64,000 nucleotides of DNA from Sphaerisporangium siamense (GTDB taxonomy: Bacteria; Actinomycetota; Actinomycetes; Streptosporangiales; Streptosporangiaceae), in NCBI RefSeq assembly GCF_014205275.1, contig NZ_JACHND010000001.1, forward strand, positions 7,750,001-7,814,000, given 5' to 3'. Of this stretch, positions 1-8,384 are shown piece after piece. The translations under genes and the position numbers were made by a program. The notes below the pieces were generated by a model. That model was given only the letters and a program-made list of their open reading frames with translations, did not search any database and had not been told where the DNA came from. The stretch's first letter is position 1. Every line of letters starts with the position of its first letter.

Positions 1-230
1 CGGCCGGAGGCGGCCCAGCCGACGCGCCTGCCCTCCAGCAGGACCACGTCGAGGGAGGGGTCGCGCTCCTTGGCCATCAGAGCGGCCCACAGGCCGGAGA
101 ACCCGCCGCCGACCACGGCGAGGTCGGCGGTGGTGTCCCCGAAGAGCCGCGGCAGCGGCTCGGGTTTGTCCGGACTGTCCAACCAGTACGGCTTACGCTC
201 CGCGTCAGCCAGTGCTTTCAGCGGATCCAC
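1..230 (-). CDS. FAD-dependent oxidoreductase (DAO family), N-terminal part, cut by window edge
   Basis: The visible 76 residues begin with a GTG and contain the dinucleotide-binding signature VVGGGFSGLWAALMAKE followed by the acidic strand end LLEGRRVGWAASG, typical of D-amino-acid-oxidase-family flavoproteins such as gamma-glutamylputrescine oxidase. The catalytic part lies outside the window. It follows potC on the same strand, which suggests that it oxidises a polyamine or glutamyl-polyamine taken up by the transporter; this is inference from context. An in-frame GTG at 237-239 is an alternative start; neither has a strong ribosome binding site. A hairpin at 271-289 separates it from potC, so it may have its own promoter. 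Confidence 0.8.
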   Translation of the reverse strand, partial: MDPLKALADAERKPYWLDSPDKPEPLPRLFGDTTADLAVVGGGFSGLWAALMAKERDPSLDVVLLEGRRVGWAASG

Positions 231-263
231 ACATTTCACGTCCCAACGAAACGCGTCATTTTG

Positions 264-296
264 CCCTGGGCCGGGAACGCCGTTCCCGGTGCCAGG
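264..296 (-). terminator. Hairpin downstream of potC
   Basis: CCGGGAAC (271-278) pairs perfectly with GTTCCCGG (282-289) over a 3-nt loop, and the flanks (CCTGG and CCAGG) extend the stem imperfectly. It lies just after the potC stop and before the FAD oxidoreductase start. On the minus strand it is followed by a short A-rich run rather than a T tract, so it is either an actinobacterial-type terminator or an attenuating structure. Confidence 0.55.
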
Positions 297-312
297 CGGG
301 TGTTTCCCGTCT

Positions 313-1170
313 TTACACGCGGCGGCGCGAGGTCACGGTGTTGACGACCGCGATGACCACGCCCACCGCGAAGATGAGGGTGCCGAGGATGTTGACCTGC
401 GGGGGCACGCCGATGCGCACGGCCCCGTAGATCCACAGGGGGAAGGTGATGGTCGCGCCGCTGGTGAACTGCGTGATGACGAAGTCGTCGATCGACAGCG
501 CGAAGGCCAGCAGGGCGCCGGAAACCACGCCGGGCAGGATCATCGGGAACGTGACCCGCCAGAACGTGACCCAGGTGGAGGCGCCGAGGTCGCGCGCGGC
601 CTCCTCGATCGACCCGTCCATGCCGACCACGCGCGCCCGCACGGTCACCGCGACGAACGACACCGAGAACAGCACGTGCGCCAGCACGATCGTCGCGAAC
701 CCGGTCTGCACGCCGAGGCTGACGAACAGCGACAGCAGCGAGGCGCCCATGACCAGTTCGGGCGAGGAGATCGCCGCGAACATGATCAGGTTGGTCGGTC
801 CCTGTCCGCGGAACCGGTACCGGCCGAGGGCGATGCCGAGCAGCGTGCCGAGGACCGTGGTGATCAGCGTGGCGAGCAGGCCGATGCCGATGGAGTTCAG
901 CACCGCGGTGGTCAGGTCCGGGTACTCCCCGAGCCGCCCCCACCACTTGAGCGTGAAGCCCTGCCAGGTGACGTTGGACTTGCTCCTGGTGTCGTTGAAA
1001 CCGAACGCGATCATCACCGCGATCGGGGCGAACAGCCACAGCAGGATCAGCCAGGTGTAGCCGAACAGCAGGCGGTCGCCCCACCGGGTACGGGGCCGGC
1101 GGGGGGCGCCGGGCGTGGCCTCTTCCGTGGTGGCCCGCGTGGGGAGCGCCGGGCTCACTGGTCCGCTCAT
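313..1170 (-). CDS. potC: Polyamine ABC transporter permease (PotC-like)
   Basis: This 285-residue inner-membrane permease is the second channel subunit of a spermidine/putrescine-type importer. It has about six hydrophobic segments, the first at ILLWLFAPIAVMIAFGF. Near residue 190 is the EAA loop that contacts the ATPase, EEAARDLGASTWVTFWRVTF followed by PMILPG. The hydrophilic N-terminus of about 30 residues is longer than in E. coli PotC. The ATG overlaps the potB stop by 4 bp (ATGA), indicating translational coupling. It is the last transporter gene in the order ALDH-potA-potD-potB-potC. Confidence 0.93.
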   Translation of the reverse strand: MSGPVSPALPTRATTEEATPGAPRRPRTRWGDRLLFGYTWLILLWLFAPIAVMIAFGFNDTRSKSNVTWQGFTLKWWGRLGEYPDLTTAVLNSIGIGLLATLITTVLGTLLGIALGRYRFRGQGPTNLIMFAAISSPELVMGASLLSLFVSLGVQTGFATIVLAHVLFSVSFVAVTVRARVVGMDGSIEEAARDLGASTWVTFWRVTFPMILPGVVSGALLAFALSIDDFVITQFTSGATITFPLWIYGAVRIGVPPQVNILGTLIFAVGVVIAVVNTVTSRRRV

Positions 1171-2021
1171 CGCGCCGCCGCCTCCAGAACGTTCTCGGTG
1201 CCGAGCGCCTTGGCGTAGACGAAGATGCCGATGAGCATCACGGCCATCAGCGTGAAGGACAGCGCCGCGCCGGCCGGGTAGTCGTTGTTCACGAGGTACT
1301 CGGTCTGGATGATGTTGCCGATCATGGTGTTCGCCGGGCCGCCGAGGATCGACGCGTTGACGTAGTCGGAGGTCATGGGCACGAACGTCATCAGAACCCC
1401 GGCGAAGACCCCCGGCAGGGAGAGCGGGAGCACGATCTTGGCGAACGACTGGGCCCGCGTGGCGTACAGGTCCTGGGACGCCTCCACGACGCGCGGGTCC
1501 ACGCGTTCCAGCGCGACGTAGATCGGCAGCACCATGAACGGCAGGTAGTTGTAGGTCAGGCCGCCGATCACCGCCACGGTGGTCGCCAGGATGTGGAAGT
1601 CCTGCGGCAGCAGCCCGAGGTCCTTGAGCGGCGCCAGCAGGATGCCGTCGTCGGCGAGCAGGAACTTCCACGACACCGTGCGCAGCACGAACGACACGAA
1701 GAACGGCAGCAGCACCAGCAACAGGTAGGTCGACTTGCGCGCGCCGCCCTTGAAGGCGATCCAGTACGCCATGGGATAGGCGAGCACGATCGTCAGGATC
1801 GTGCCGGCCAGGCCGTAGACGACCGAGCGCAGGAACTGCGTCTTGTACGCGGCCAGGGTCTGGCCGTAGTTGGCGAAGTGGAAGGTCTGCAGGAAGCCGT
1901 TGACGACGTCGCCCTCCATCGTGGAGACCGAGGCCATGTAGACCAGCGGCACCACCAGGAAGATGAGCAGCCACAGCCCGCCGGGAAGGATGAGCAGGTA
2001 GGGAACGATCTTGCGTCTCAT
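1167..2021 (-). CDS. potB: Polyamine ABC transporter permease (PotB-like)
   Basis: This 284-residue permease starts MRRKIVPYLLILPGGLW, with the first membrane helix immediately after the basic N-terminus. Five or six hydrophobic helices follow. The EAA-type loop EASQDLYATRAQSFAKIVLP, continuing SLPG, is near residue 180. It should pair with PotC to form the membrane channel for the PotD-delivered substrate. It starts 4 bp after the potD stop and overlaps potC by 4 bp, so the genes are one transcription unit. Confidence 0.93.
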   Translation of the reverse strand: MRRKIVPYLLILPGGLWLLIFLVVPLVYMASVSTMEGDVVNGFLQTFHFANYGQTLAAYKTQFLRSVVYGLAGTILTIVLAYPMAYWIAFKGGARKSTYLLLVLLPFFVSFVLRTVSWKFLLADDGILLAPLKDLGLLPQDFHILATTVAVIGGLTYNYLPFMVLPIYVALERVDPRVVEASQDLYATRAQSFAKIVLPLSLPGVFAGVLMTFVPMTSDYVNASILGGPANTMIGNIIQTEYLVNNDYPAGAALSFTLMAVMLIGIFVYAKALGTENVLEAAAR

Positions 2022-2025
2022 GGTC

Positions 2026-3288
2026 CTAGCCCTGGGAGATCGGCTGGAAGATGCCTTCGTAGACCTTCTCCTCGGCGTCCGAGAGGGTCCTGAACGACCG
2101 GGTCCTGGCGAGGTCGGCGTCGGAGGGGTAGATCAGCGGGCTGTTCGCCATCAGCTCCAGCGCCTCCTTGTCCTCGCCGGTGGCCGCGGCCGCCTCCTGC
2201 CTGACGATGTCCCGCGTCGAGGGCACCGGGGTGATGTAGGTGATGTACTCCGCGAGCGCGGCGGCGATCGGCGGCCGGTACACGTAGTCCATCAGGGCCA
2301 GGGCGTCGACCGGGTTGCGCGCCGTCACCGGGATGCACATGTTGTCGGTCCAGATCGAGCCGCCCTCTTGGGGGACGACGAACTTCAGATCACGGCCTTC
2401 GGCGATCTGCTGGTAGATGTCGCCCGACCAGGCCATGGTCAGCCAGACGTCGCCGCGGGCCAGCGCGTCCACGTAGTCGTTCTCGTAGTACTTGCGGACG
2501 AGCCCGGCGTCGCGCTGCTCCTGGAGCCGTTTCGCGGCCTTCTCCCAGTCCGTCTTACCGGACTTGTCCGGGTCGACGCCGGCGGCGAACATCCCGAAGT
2601 TGCCCAGCTCCTGCGAGTCGGACATCATGCCGACCTTGCCCTTGTACCTGGGGTTCCACAGCTCCTCGATGCTGGTGATCTCCCCGTCCACGTACTTCGG
2701 GTTGTAGGCGATGCCGGTCAGGCCCGACTGCCAGGGCACCGTGTAGGCGTTGCCGGGGTCGTAGGCCGGGTTCTTGAACTTCGCGCCCACGTTGGCCGCG
2801 AAGTTCGGCAGTTCGGAGTGGTCGATCGGGGCGAGGTAGCCGAGCTCCATCGCCTTGGTGAGCTGCAGGCTGTTGGTCATCACCATCAGGTCGAACCCGA
2901 TGTCCTGGCCGGCGCCGAGCTGCGGCTGGATCTTGCCGAACCAGGTGGGCATCTCCTGGATGGCCTCCTGGTAGGTGACCTGGATGCCGGTGTCCTTGGT
3001 GAACGCCTCGATGGTCGGATAGCGCTTGCCGTCCTTGTCGATGTACAACGGCCAGTTCGCCCAGCGCAGCACGCCGTTCCGTTTCTTGCCCGCCCAGTAG
3101 GAGGCGACGGGGTCCTTCTCCGGCGTGGCGGCGGCCTTGCGGCCGGGGATGCTGCAGGCGGACAGGGCGAGGGCCGCGGCGGACAGGCCCGCCGCGCGGA
3201 AGACCTGCCGCCGGGTCGGGCGCGGGCCGCCGAGGCGGCTCCGCGTCAGCCCGCGGAGCAACGCGGGGTCAGGCGGTGGGCTGGTCAT
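2026..3288 (-). CDS. potD: Polyamine ABC transporter substrate-binding lipoprotein (PotD-like), Tat-type signal
   Basis: This 420-residue binding protein has a twin-arginine signal (RR at residues 26-27, TRRQVFRAAGL) and a lipobox LSAC with the acylated cysteine at about residue 45. It is therefore predicted to be exported folded and anchored to the membrane. The mature part has the family hallmarks VLRWANWPLYID near its start, PWQSGLTGIAYNPKYVDG, and DNMCIPVTARNPVDALALMDY in the C-terminal lobe. It would capture polyamines and deliver them to PotBC. The start overlaps the end of potA by 20 bp. The exact ligand cannot be read from sequence. Confidence 0.92.
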   Translation of the reverse strand: MTSPPPDPALLRGLTRSRLGGPRPTRRQVFRAAGLSAAALALSACSIPGRKAAATPEKDPVASYWAGKKRNGVLRWANWPLYIDKDGKRYPTIEAFTKDTGIQVTYQEAIQEMPTWFGKIQPQLGAGQDIGFDLMVMTNSLQLTKAMELGYLAPIDHSELPNFAANVGAKFKNPAYDPGNAYTVPWQSGLTGIAYNPKYVDGEITSIEELWNPRYKGKVGMMSDSQELGNFGMFAAGVDPDKSGKTDWEKAAKRLQEQRDAGLVRKYYENDYVDALARGDVWLTMAWSGDIYQQIAEGRDLKFVVPQEGGSIWTDNMCIPVTARNPVDALALMDYVYRPPIAAALAEYITYITPVPSTRDIVRQEAAAATGEDKEALELMANSPLIYPSDADLARTRSFRTLSDAEEKVYEGIFQPISQG

Positions 3289-4447
3289 GCGACGCTCGGC
3301 TTCCGATCGCGTACGAGTGCTGCGGCTGCCATGACAGCCACACGGACTGACCGCGCTCGGCCGTGATGCTGCTGTCCCTGGCGTTCTGCTCGAAGACCGT
3401 GAACTCGGCGCCGCTCGCCAGGTTCACGGCGTAGCTGTTGTAGGTGCCGAGGTAGACGACCTCCGACACCACGCCCCGCACGGCGCTGACGTCCGCCCCG
3501 GGCTCGTCGTGGGTGATCCTGATCTTCTCCGGCCGGACGGTCACCTCGACCGTGCCGCCCTCTCGGGTGCCGCCGTCGACCGGCACCAGCACGCGCTGCC
3601 CGTCCCCGACCCTGATGACCGCGGTGCCGCCGCCGACCTCGGCCGCCGTGCCGCTCAGCAGGTTGGAGGTCCCGATGAACCCGGCGACGAAGGTGGTCGC
3701 GGGCCGCTCGTAGATCTCCCGCGGGCCCGCGAGCTGCTCGACGAGGCCGTCGTTCATGACGGCGATGCGGTCGCTCATGGTGAGCGCCTCGTTCTGGTCG
3801 TGGGTCACGTAGACGAAAGTGATGCCGACCTCGCGCTGGATGCGCTTCAGCTCCATCTGCATCGCCTGGCGCAGCTTGAGGTCCAGCGCGCCGAGCGGCT
3901 CGTCCAGCAGCAGCGCCCTCGGGTTGTTCACGAGGGCACGGGCCAGGGCCACGCGCTGCTGCTGGCCGCCCGACATCTGCCGGGGCCGCCGCTTCTCGCG
4001 GCCGGCGAGGTCGACGATCTCCAGCATCTCGCCGACGCGCCGCTTGATCTCCTCGTCCGGCACGCGCCTGCGCCGCAACCCGAAGGCGACGTTCTCCCAC
4101 ACGTTCATGTGGGGGAACAGCGCGTAGGACTGGAAGACCATGTTCACGTCGCGTTTGTTGGGCGGCACGTCGGTGACGTCCTGCCCGTGCAGGCGCACGG
4201 TTCCCCGGGACGGTTCCTCGAACCCGGCGATCATGCGCATGGTGGTGGTCTTGCCGCAGCCGGACGGGCCGAGCATGGAGAAGAACTCTCCCTGGGCGAT
4301 CGACAGGCTCACGCCCTTGACCGCCCGCACCACCTCACCGTGCGCGGTGTATTCCTTGACGACTCCGTCGAGTTCGATGGCGGGCACCGGGGAGGAGCCG
4401 GGGGCGCGCGGGGCGACCGCCTCCTTGCCCGCCTGGGTATCGGTCAT
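3269..4447 (-). CDS. potA: Polyamine ABC transporter ATP-binding protein (PotA-like)
   Basis: This 392-residue ATPase of the importer has Walker A GPSGCGKTT (residues 60-68), Q-loop VFQSYALFPHM, signature MSGGQQQRVALARAL, Walker B LLLDEPLGALD and switch VTHDQNEAL. The last ~100 residues form a TOBE-type regulatory domain (VTVRPEKIRI), as in PotA and other CUT1-like importers. A 25-residue linker precedes the ATPase domain. It is the first transporter gene after the aldehyde dehydrogenase, separated from it by 59 bp containing a stem-loop. It energises uptake through PotB and PotC. Confidence 0.95.
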   Translation of the reverse strand: MTDTQAGKEAVAPRAPGSSPVPAIELDGVVKEYTAHGEVVRAVKGVSLSIAQGEFFSMLGPSGCGKTTTMRMIAGFEEPSRGTVRLHGQDVTDVPPNKRDVNMVFQSYALFPHMNVWENVAFGLRRRRVPDEEIKRRVGEMLEIVDLAGREKRRPRQMSGGQQQRVALARALVNNPRALLLDEPLGALDLKLRQAMQMELKRIQREVGITFVYVTHDQNEALTMSDRIAVMNDGLVEQLAGPREIYERPATTFVAGFIGTSNLLSGTAAEVGGGTAVIRVGDGQRVLVPVDGGTREGGTVEVTVRPEKIRITHDEPGADVSAVRGVVSEVVYLGTYNSYAVNLASGAEFTVFEQNARDSSITAERGQSVWLSWQPQHSYAIGSRASHDQPTA

Positions 4448-4473
4448 ACGCAGGCCGTTCCTGTCTGTTCCTT

Positions 4474-4507
4474 ACCCGCGCGCCACCGCCGTGGACGACG
4501 CGCGGGT
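4474..4507 (-). terminator. Stem-loop between ALDH and potA
   Basis: ACCCGCGCG (4474-4482) pairs perfectly with CGCGCGGGT (4499-4507) over a 16-nt loop. The distal arm touches the stop codon of the aldehyde dehydrogenase. It could be a partial terminator or attenuator that lowers pot expression relative to the dehydrogenase, or an mRNA-stabilising structure. No T-run follows on the minus strand. Confidence 0.5.
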
Positions 4508-5940
4508 CATTCGCCGATGTAGTGCATGACGTGCTTGACCCGGCTGTAGTCGTGCAGGCTGAAGACCGAGAGGTCCTTGCCGTACCCGGAGTGCTTGAAG
4601 CCGCCGTGCGGCATCTCCGACACGAACGGGATGTGGGTGTTCACCCAGACCACGCCGAAGTCCAGCCGCCGCGACAGGCGCATCGCCCGCCCGTGGTCGG
4701 AGGTCCACACCGACGCCGACAGGCCGTACTTGACGTCGTTGGCCTTGGCGAGGGCGTCGGCCTCGTCGCTGAAGGTCTGGATGGTGATGACCGGGCCGAA
4801 CACCTCGGTCTGGATCATCTCGTCGTCCTGGCGCAGGCCGTCGACGACGGTCGGCTCGAACAGGTAACCCTTGTCGCCGACGCGCCTGCCGCCGGTGAGG
4901 ACCTTGGCGTGGCCGGGGGTGCGCTCCAGGAAGCCCTCGACGCGGGCGAGCTGGGCGGCGTTGTTCAGCGGGCCGTAGTAGGCGTCCTCGGCGCCGTAGG
5001 CGCCGGTCCTGGTGGCCGCGGCCGCCTCGGTGAGCGCCGCCGCGAACGGCTCGTGGATGCTCTCGTGGACCAGGACGCGGCAGGCCGCCGTGCAGTCCTG
5101 GCCGGCGTTGTAGTAGCCCGCGCCCGCGATCGCCTCGGCGACGGCGGTGATGTCCTTGACGTCCTCGAAGACGACGACCGGGGCCTTGCCGCCGAGCTCC
5201 AGGTGCACGCGCTTGACGTCGTCGGCCGCGGACCTCGCGACCTGCATGCCCGCGCCGACCGAGCCGGTGATCGCCACCATGGACGCCGCGGGGTGGCCCA
5301 CGACGAGCGCGCCGGTCTCGCGGTCGCCGGAGACGACGTTGAACACGCCCGGGGGAAGGACCCCGCCGATGATCTCGGCCATCTTGATCGTCGACACCGG
5401 CGTGGTGTCGGACGGCTTGAGCACCACCGTGTTGCCCGCGGCCAGCGCCGGGGCGATCTTCCACACCGCCATCATGAGCGGGTAGTTCCACGGGGTGACC
5501 TGGCCGATGACGCCGATCGGCTCGTGGCGGATCACCGAGGTGTGGTCGGCGAGGAACTCCCCGGAGGTCGGGCCCTCCAGCGTGCGGGCGGCTCCGGCGA
5601 AGAAGCGGAAGTGGTCGGCCGCGGGCGGGATCTCGTCCTCCGCCATGCGCGCCCGGGGCTTGCCGGTGTTCCGGCACTCGGCCTCGACCAGCTCGTCCGC
5701 GCGCGCCTCGATGGCGTCGGCGATCTTCAGCAGGTACCCGGCGCGCTCGCCCGGCGTCGTCTGTCCCCACGACTCGAACGCGGCCACCGCCGCGGCGTAG
5801 GCCGCGTCGACGTCCTCCTGACCGGACACCGGCGCCTCAAGATAGGCCTCGCCGGTGCTGGGGTCGATGACATCGGAGAACCGGCCGCTCCTGGCGTCCA
5901 CGAGCTCGCCGTTGACGAAGTTCTTCAGACGGGTGGTCAA
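4507..5940 (-). CDS. NAD-dependent aldehyde dehydrogenase, gamma-aminobutyraldehyde type
   Basis: This 477-residue full-length ALDH has TPWNYPLMMAVWKIAPALAAG in the cofactor site region, the general-base glutamate in LELGGKAP near residue 249 and the nucleophilic cysteine in AGQDCTAACR near residue 283. EVFGPVITIQTF and the C-terminal VWVNTHIPFVSEMPHGGFKH resemble bacterial gamma-aminobutyraldehyde or betaine aldehyde dehydrogenases. Next to a polyamine importer and an FAD oxidase, oxidation of 4-aminobutanal to GABA is the most likely reaction. It is the first gene of the minus-strand unit and is divergent from the Lrp-type regulator. Exact aldehyde specificity is unproven. Confidence 0.9.
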   Translation of the reverse strand: MTTRLKNFVNGELVDARSGRFSDVIDPSTGEAYLEAPVSGQEDVDAAYAAAVAAFESWGQTTPGERAGYLLKIADAIEARADELVEAECRNTGKPRARMAEDEIPPAADHFRFFAGAARTLEGPTSGEFLADHTSVIRHEPIGVIGQVTPWNYPLMMAVWKIAPALAAGNTVVLKPSDTTPVSTIKMAEIIGGVLPPGVFNVVSGDRETGALVVGHPAASMVAITGSVGAGMQVARSAADDVKRVHLELGGKAPVVVFEDVKDITAVAEAIAGAGYYNAGQDCTAACRVLVHESIHEPFAAALTEAAAATRTGAYGAEDAYYGPLNNAAQLARVEGFLERTPGHAKVLTGGRRVGDKGYLFEPTVVDGLRQDDEMIQTEVFGPVITIQTFSDEADALAKANDVKYGLSASVWTSDHGRAMRLSRRLDFGVVWVNTHIPFVSEMPHGGFKHSGYGKDLSVFSLHDYSRVKHVMHYIGE

Positions 5941-6006
5941 CGCCTGACCTCCTCGTAGTGGGCTGAGTTGTCGCGACTCTGACAGGTGCCCGTCGCCACG
6001 ACAAGG

Positions 6007-6042
6007 GATTTCGTCGCGAATATATCAAATTGCTACGAAATC
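6007..6042. promoter_or_regulatory. Inverted repeat in the ALDH / Lrp divergent promoter region
   Basis: GATTTCGT (6007-6014) and ACGAAATC (6035-6042) are perfect inverted half-sites separated by 20 bp of AT-rich sequence, in the 215-bp region between the divergent dehydrogenase and regulator genes. Half-site centres are 28 bp apart, which fits a regulator bound on one face over about three helical turns, as Lrp-type oligomers can. TTGACA at 6045-6050 is a candidate -35 element for the regulator, with only a weak -10 downstream. Assignment to the adjacent Lrp-family protein is inference. Confidence 0.55.
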
Positions 6043-6155
6043 GCTTGACAGGCCGCGCCGAGCTGACAACATGTCGCACCAGGACGGCAACACCGCCGGA
6101 ACGGCCCCGTAACCGGCTCGCCGTAGCGGGACGCGGGCAGGGAGGACGCACGGAG

Positions 6156-6659
6156 ATGACCACGCCGCCGAAAGCGCGACGGGACAACAACCACCACGAC
6201 GGCCGGTCCGCTCCCGTGGTGCTGGACGATATCTCCAAGCGCATCATCGAGGAACTGCAGGAAGACGGCCGCAAGCCGTACGCCGCGATCGGCAAGGCCG
6301 TGGGGCTGTCGGAGGCCGCCGTGCGCCAGCGCGTCCAGCGGCTCCTGGACACCGGGGTGATGCAGATCGTCGCGGTCACCGACCCGCTCACGCTCGGCTT
6401 CCCCCGCCAGGCGATGATCGGCATCAAGTGCGAGGGCGACCTGGAGACCGTCGCCGACAACCTGTCGTCCATCGCCGAGATCGACTACGTGGTGCTGACG
6501 GCGGGGTCGCTGGACATCATGGTCGAGGTCGTCTGCGAGGGCGACTCACACCTGCTGGAGATCCTCGGCAAGATCCGCGCCATCCCCACCGTCCGCGCCA
6601 CCGAGACGTTCGTCTACCTCAAGCTTCGCAAACAGACCTACTCCTGGGGCACGCGCTGA
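6156..6659 (+). CDS. Lrp/AsnC family transcriptional regulator
   Basis: This 167-residue regulator has an N-terminal AsnC-type helix-turn-helix (LDDISKRIIEELQEDGRKPY, then IGKAVGLSEAAVRQRVQRLL). A RAM/ligand-binding domain follows from about residue 80 (GFPRQAMIGIKCEGDLETVA, VLTAGSLDIMVEVVCEGDSH). The ATG at 6156 is preceded by GGAGG at 6141-6145; the longer upstream frame lacks such a site. Its divergence from the polyamine unit suggests local control, probably in response to an amine or amino acid. Its last 22 bp overlap the convergent DivIVA-motif gene. Confidence 0.92.
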   Translation: MTTPPKARRDNNHHDGRSAPVVLDDISKRIIEELQEDGRKPYAAIGKAVGLSEAAVRQRVQRLLDTGVMQIVAVTDPLTLGFPRQAMIGIKCEGDLETVADNLSSIAEIDYVVLTAGSLDIMVEVVCEGDSHLLEILGKIRAIPTVRATETFVYLKLRKQTYSWGTR

Positions 6660-7378
6660 GCCTGCGCGGCCGGGCGTTCCGCGTCGTGGCGGTCGAGGAC
6701 GCCGGCGACCTCGGCCAGGAACGCGTCCACCTCGACCACGGCGTACCCGGGCCTGAACATGACCGTGTCGAACGCCGCCGCCCGCACCTGGTCGCCGGTG
6801 AGCGGCCGGTCGGTCGTGCCGCGCAGCGTGGCCACCACGCGGTCCAGGAAGACGTCCACCTGGTCCTCGTCGTACCCCGCGCCGAGCCTGCCCGCGCGGA
6901 ACAGCACGCGCTCGACCCGGGCGGCCTGCGCCTCCAGCCAGGTCGCGGGTTCCTCGGGGACGGCCTCGGGCGGCGGCATCCGCTGGGCCGGCATTCCGGG
7001 CAGCGTCGGCGCGTCCTCCTCGGCCGGGCTCACCGCCGCGGCGCCGAACGTCCCGGCGTGGGGGAAGCCGTGCGGCGCCGGGACGGCGCGAGGGGGCGCC
7101 GTCCCGATCGGCGGCCAGGGCATGGCGGCCGGGGCCGGGGCGCGCGCGGCGAGCGTCTCCACCGCCACGAGGAAGGCGTCGAGCGCGTAGTCGACCGCCA
7201 GCTCGTTGTAGCCGCCCCGCCTGACCCCGAAGCCCGCCATGCGTATCTCGTCGGGCGTCACCGGTGGCCCCTCCAGCGTTCCCCTGCCAAGAGTGGCCTC
7301 GATACGCCGGATCAGGGCGTCGACCTGATCCGGGTCGTATCCGGTGCGTACCGCAAGCACACGTGGAAAGCGGTTCAA
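6638..7378 (-). CDS. DivIVA-motif protein with two DivIVA-like modules
   Basis: The protein is 246 residues from the TTG at 7376-7378, which has GGGAGGA about 8 nt upstream. A longer frame from 7438 lacks a comparable site and would run further into the promoter of the divergent gene at 7489. Two similar modules, GYDPDQVDALIRRIEATL near the N-terminus and GYDEDQVDVFLDRVVATL near residue 165, are each followed by a segment of the type TPDEIRMAGF or TGDQVRAAAF and a FRPGYAVVEVDAFL-type helix. These are the short DivIVA-domain repeats found in many actinobacterial proteins. A Pro/Ala-rich linker joins them. No long coiled coil is visible, so it is not a full-length polar DivIVA. Its role is unknown. 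Confidence 0.8.
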   Translation of the reverse strand: MNRFPRVLAVRTGYDPDQVDALIRRIEATLGRGTLEGPPVTPDEIRMAGFGVRRGGYNELAVDYALDAFLVAVETLAARAPAPAAMPWPPIGTAPPRAVPAPHGFPHAGTFGAAAVSPAEEDAPTLPGMPAQRMPPPEAVPEEPATWLEAQAARVERVLFRAGRLGAGYDEDQVDVFLDRVVATLRGTTDRPLTGDQVRAAAFDTVMFRPGYAVVEVDAFLAEVAGVLDRHDAERPAAQAQRVPQE

Positions 7379-7488
7379 GCCGCGTCCTCCCGGTTCACAG
7401 CCCCCGCATCCGTCTCGTCTTTCCCATTTTCCGGGCATGACTGCCGGAAATCCAGAAAGTAAGCGAGCAAGGGTAAGCTTTGTGATCT

Positions 7489-8334
7489 ATGCGGCTCGCG
7501 AACCTTTCCTTCCGCTACGCCCGCCGCGCCCCCTGGGTGCTGCACGACGTGCGTCTCGACCTGCCACCGGGCACGGTCGCCGAGGTCACGGGCCGCAACG
7601 GCGCCGGGAAGTCGACGCTGCTGCGTCTGCTGGCCGGCACGACGCGGCCCACCCGCGGCGCGGTCTCCGGCCGTCCCCCGATCGTCGGGTACGCCCCCGA
7701 GATCTTCCCCGTCGAACAGCCGTTCACGGTCAGCGTCTACCTGTCGCAGATGGCCGCCGTCCGGGGCGTCGCCGCTTCCGCGATCGCGCCCTGGGCGGAG
7801 CGCCTCGGCATGACACAGCTGCTGGACGTGCCGCTCGGCGACCTGTCCAAGGGCAGCGCGCACAAGGTGGGGCTGGCCCAGGCCCTGCTGGCCCCGCCGG
7901 GCCTGCTGGTCATGGACGAGCCGTTCTCCGGCCTGGACGCCCAGACCCGGGCCGAGCTGCCGCGGATCATCGAGGAGGTCGCGGCGGACGGGGGCATCGT
8001 GGTGGTCAGCGACCACCAGAGCGGCCTCGCGGAGTATCCCGGGCTGACGCGGCTGGCCGTCGAGCACAACGCCGTCCGGGTCCTCGCGCCCGGCGAGGCG
8101 CCGCCGTCCGCCTCCCCTGATCCGCGTCCCGGCGGGCACGCCGCGCTCCCCCACCCCGCGGGCCTCGGCGAGCACGCCGTGCGCGCCTCGGGCACGGCGA
8201 CGCTCTCGCCGCCGGAGGACGCACCGGCCGCGTCCGGCAAGGCCGTCATCGAGGTGCTCGTCGACGCCGACGAGGCGGAGACGGTCGCGCGCAGGCTCCG
8301 CGCCGACGGCTACGACGCGCGCCTGCGCCCATGA
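7489..8334 (+). CDS. ABC transporter ATP-binding protein (exporter type)
   Basis: This 281-residue ATPase has Walker A GRNGAGKST (residues 35-43), a degenerate signature LSKGSAHKVGLAQALL near 119-134, Walker B LLVMDEPFSGLD and a histidine in VVVSDHQSGL. Residues from about 190 form a Pro/Ala-rich extension ending in a short alpha/beta-like segment (VIEVLVDADEAETVARRLRA) that is not part of a standard ABC domain. The next gene encodes a small polytopic membrane protein, so the pair probably forms an ABC-2-like exporter. The substrate is unknown. It is divergent from the DivIVA-motif gene. Confidence 0.88.
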   Translation: MRLANLSFRYARRAPWVLHDVRLDLPPGTVAEVTGRNGAGKSTLLRLLAGTTRPTRGAVSGRPPIVGYAPEIFPVEQPFTVSVYLSQMAAVRGVAASAIAPWAERLGMTQLLDVPLGDLSKGSAHKVGLAQALLAPPGLLVMDEPFSGLDAQTRAELPRIIEEVAADGGIVVVSDHQSGLAEYPGLTRLAVEHNAVRVLAPGEAPPSASPDPRPGGHAALPHPAGLGEHAVRASGTATLSPPEDAPAASGKAVIEVLVDADEAETVARRLRADGYDARLRP

Positions 8335-8384
8335 CAGGCTCATGACACGCCCATGACACCCCCCGCCCACCCCGGAGCAGCGTG

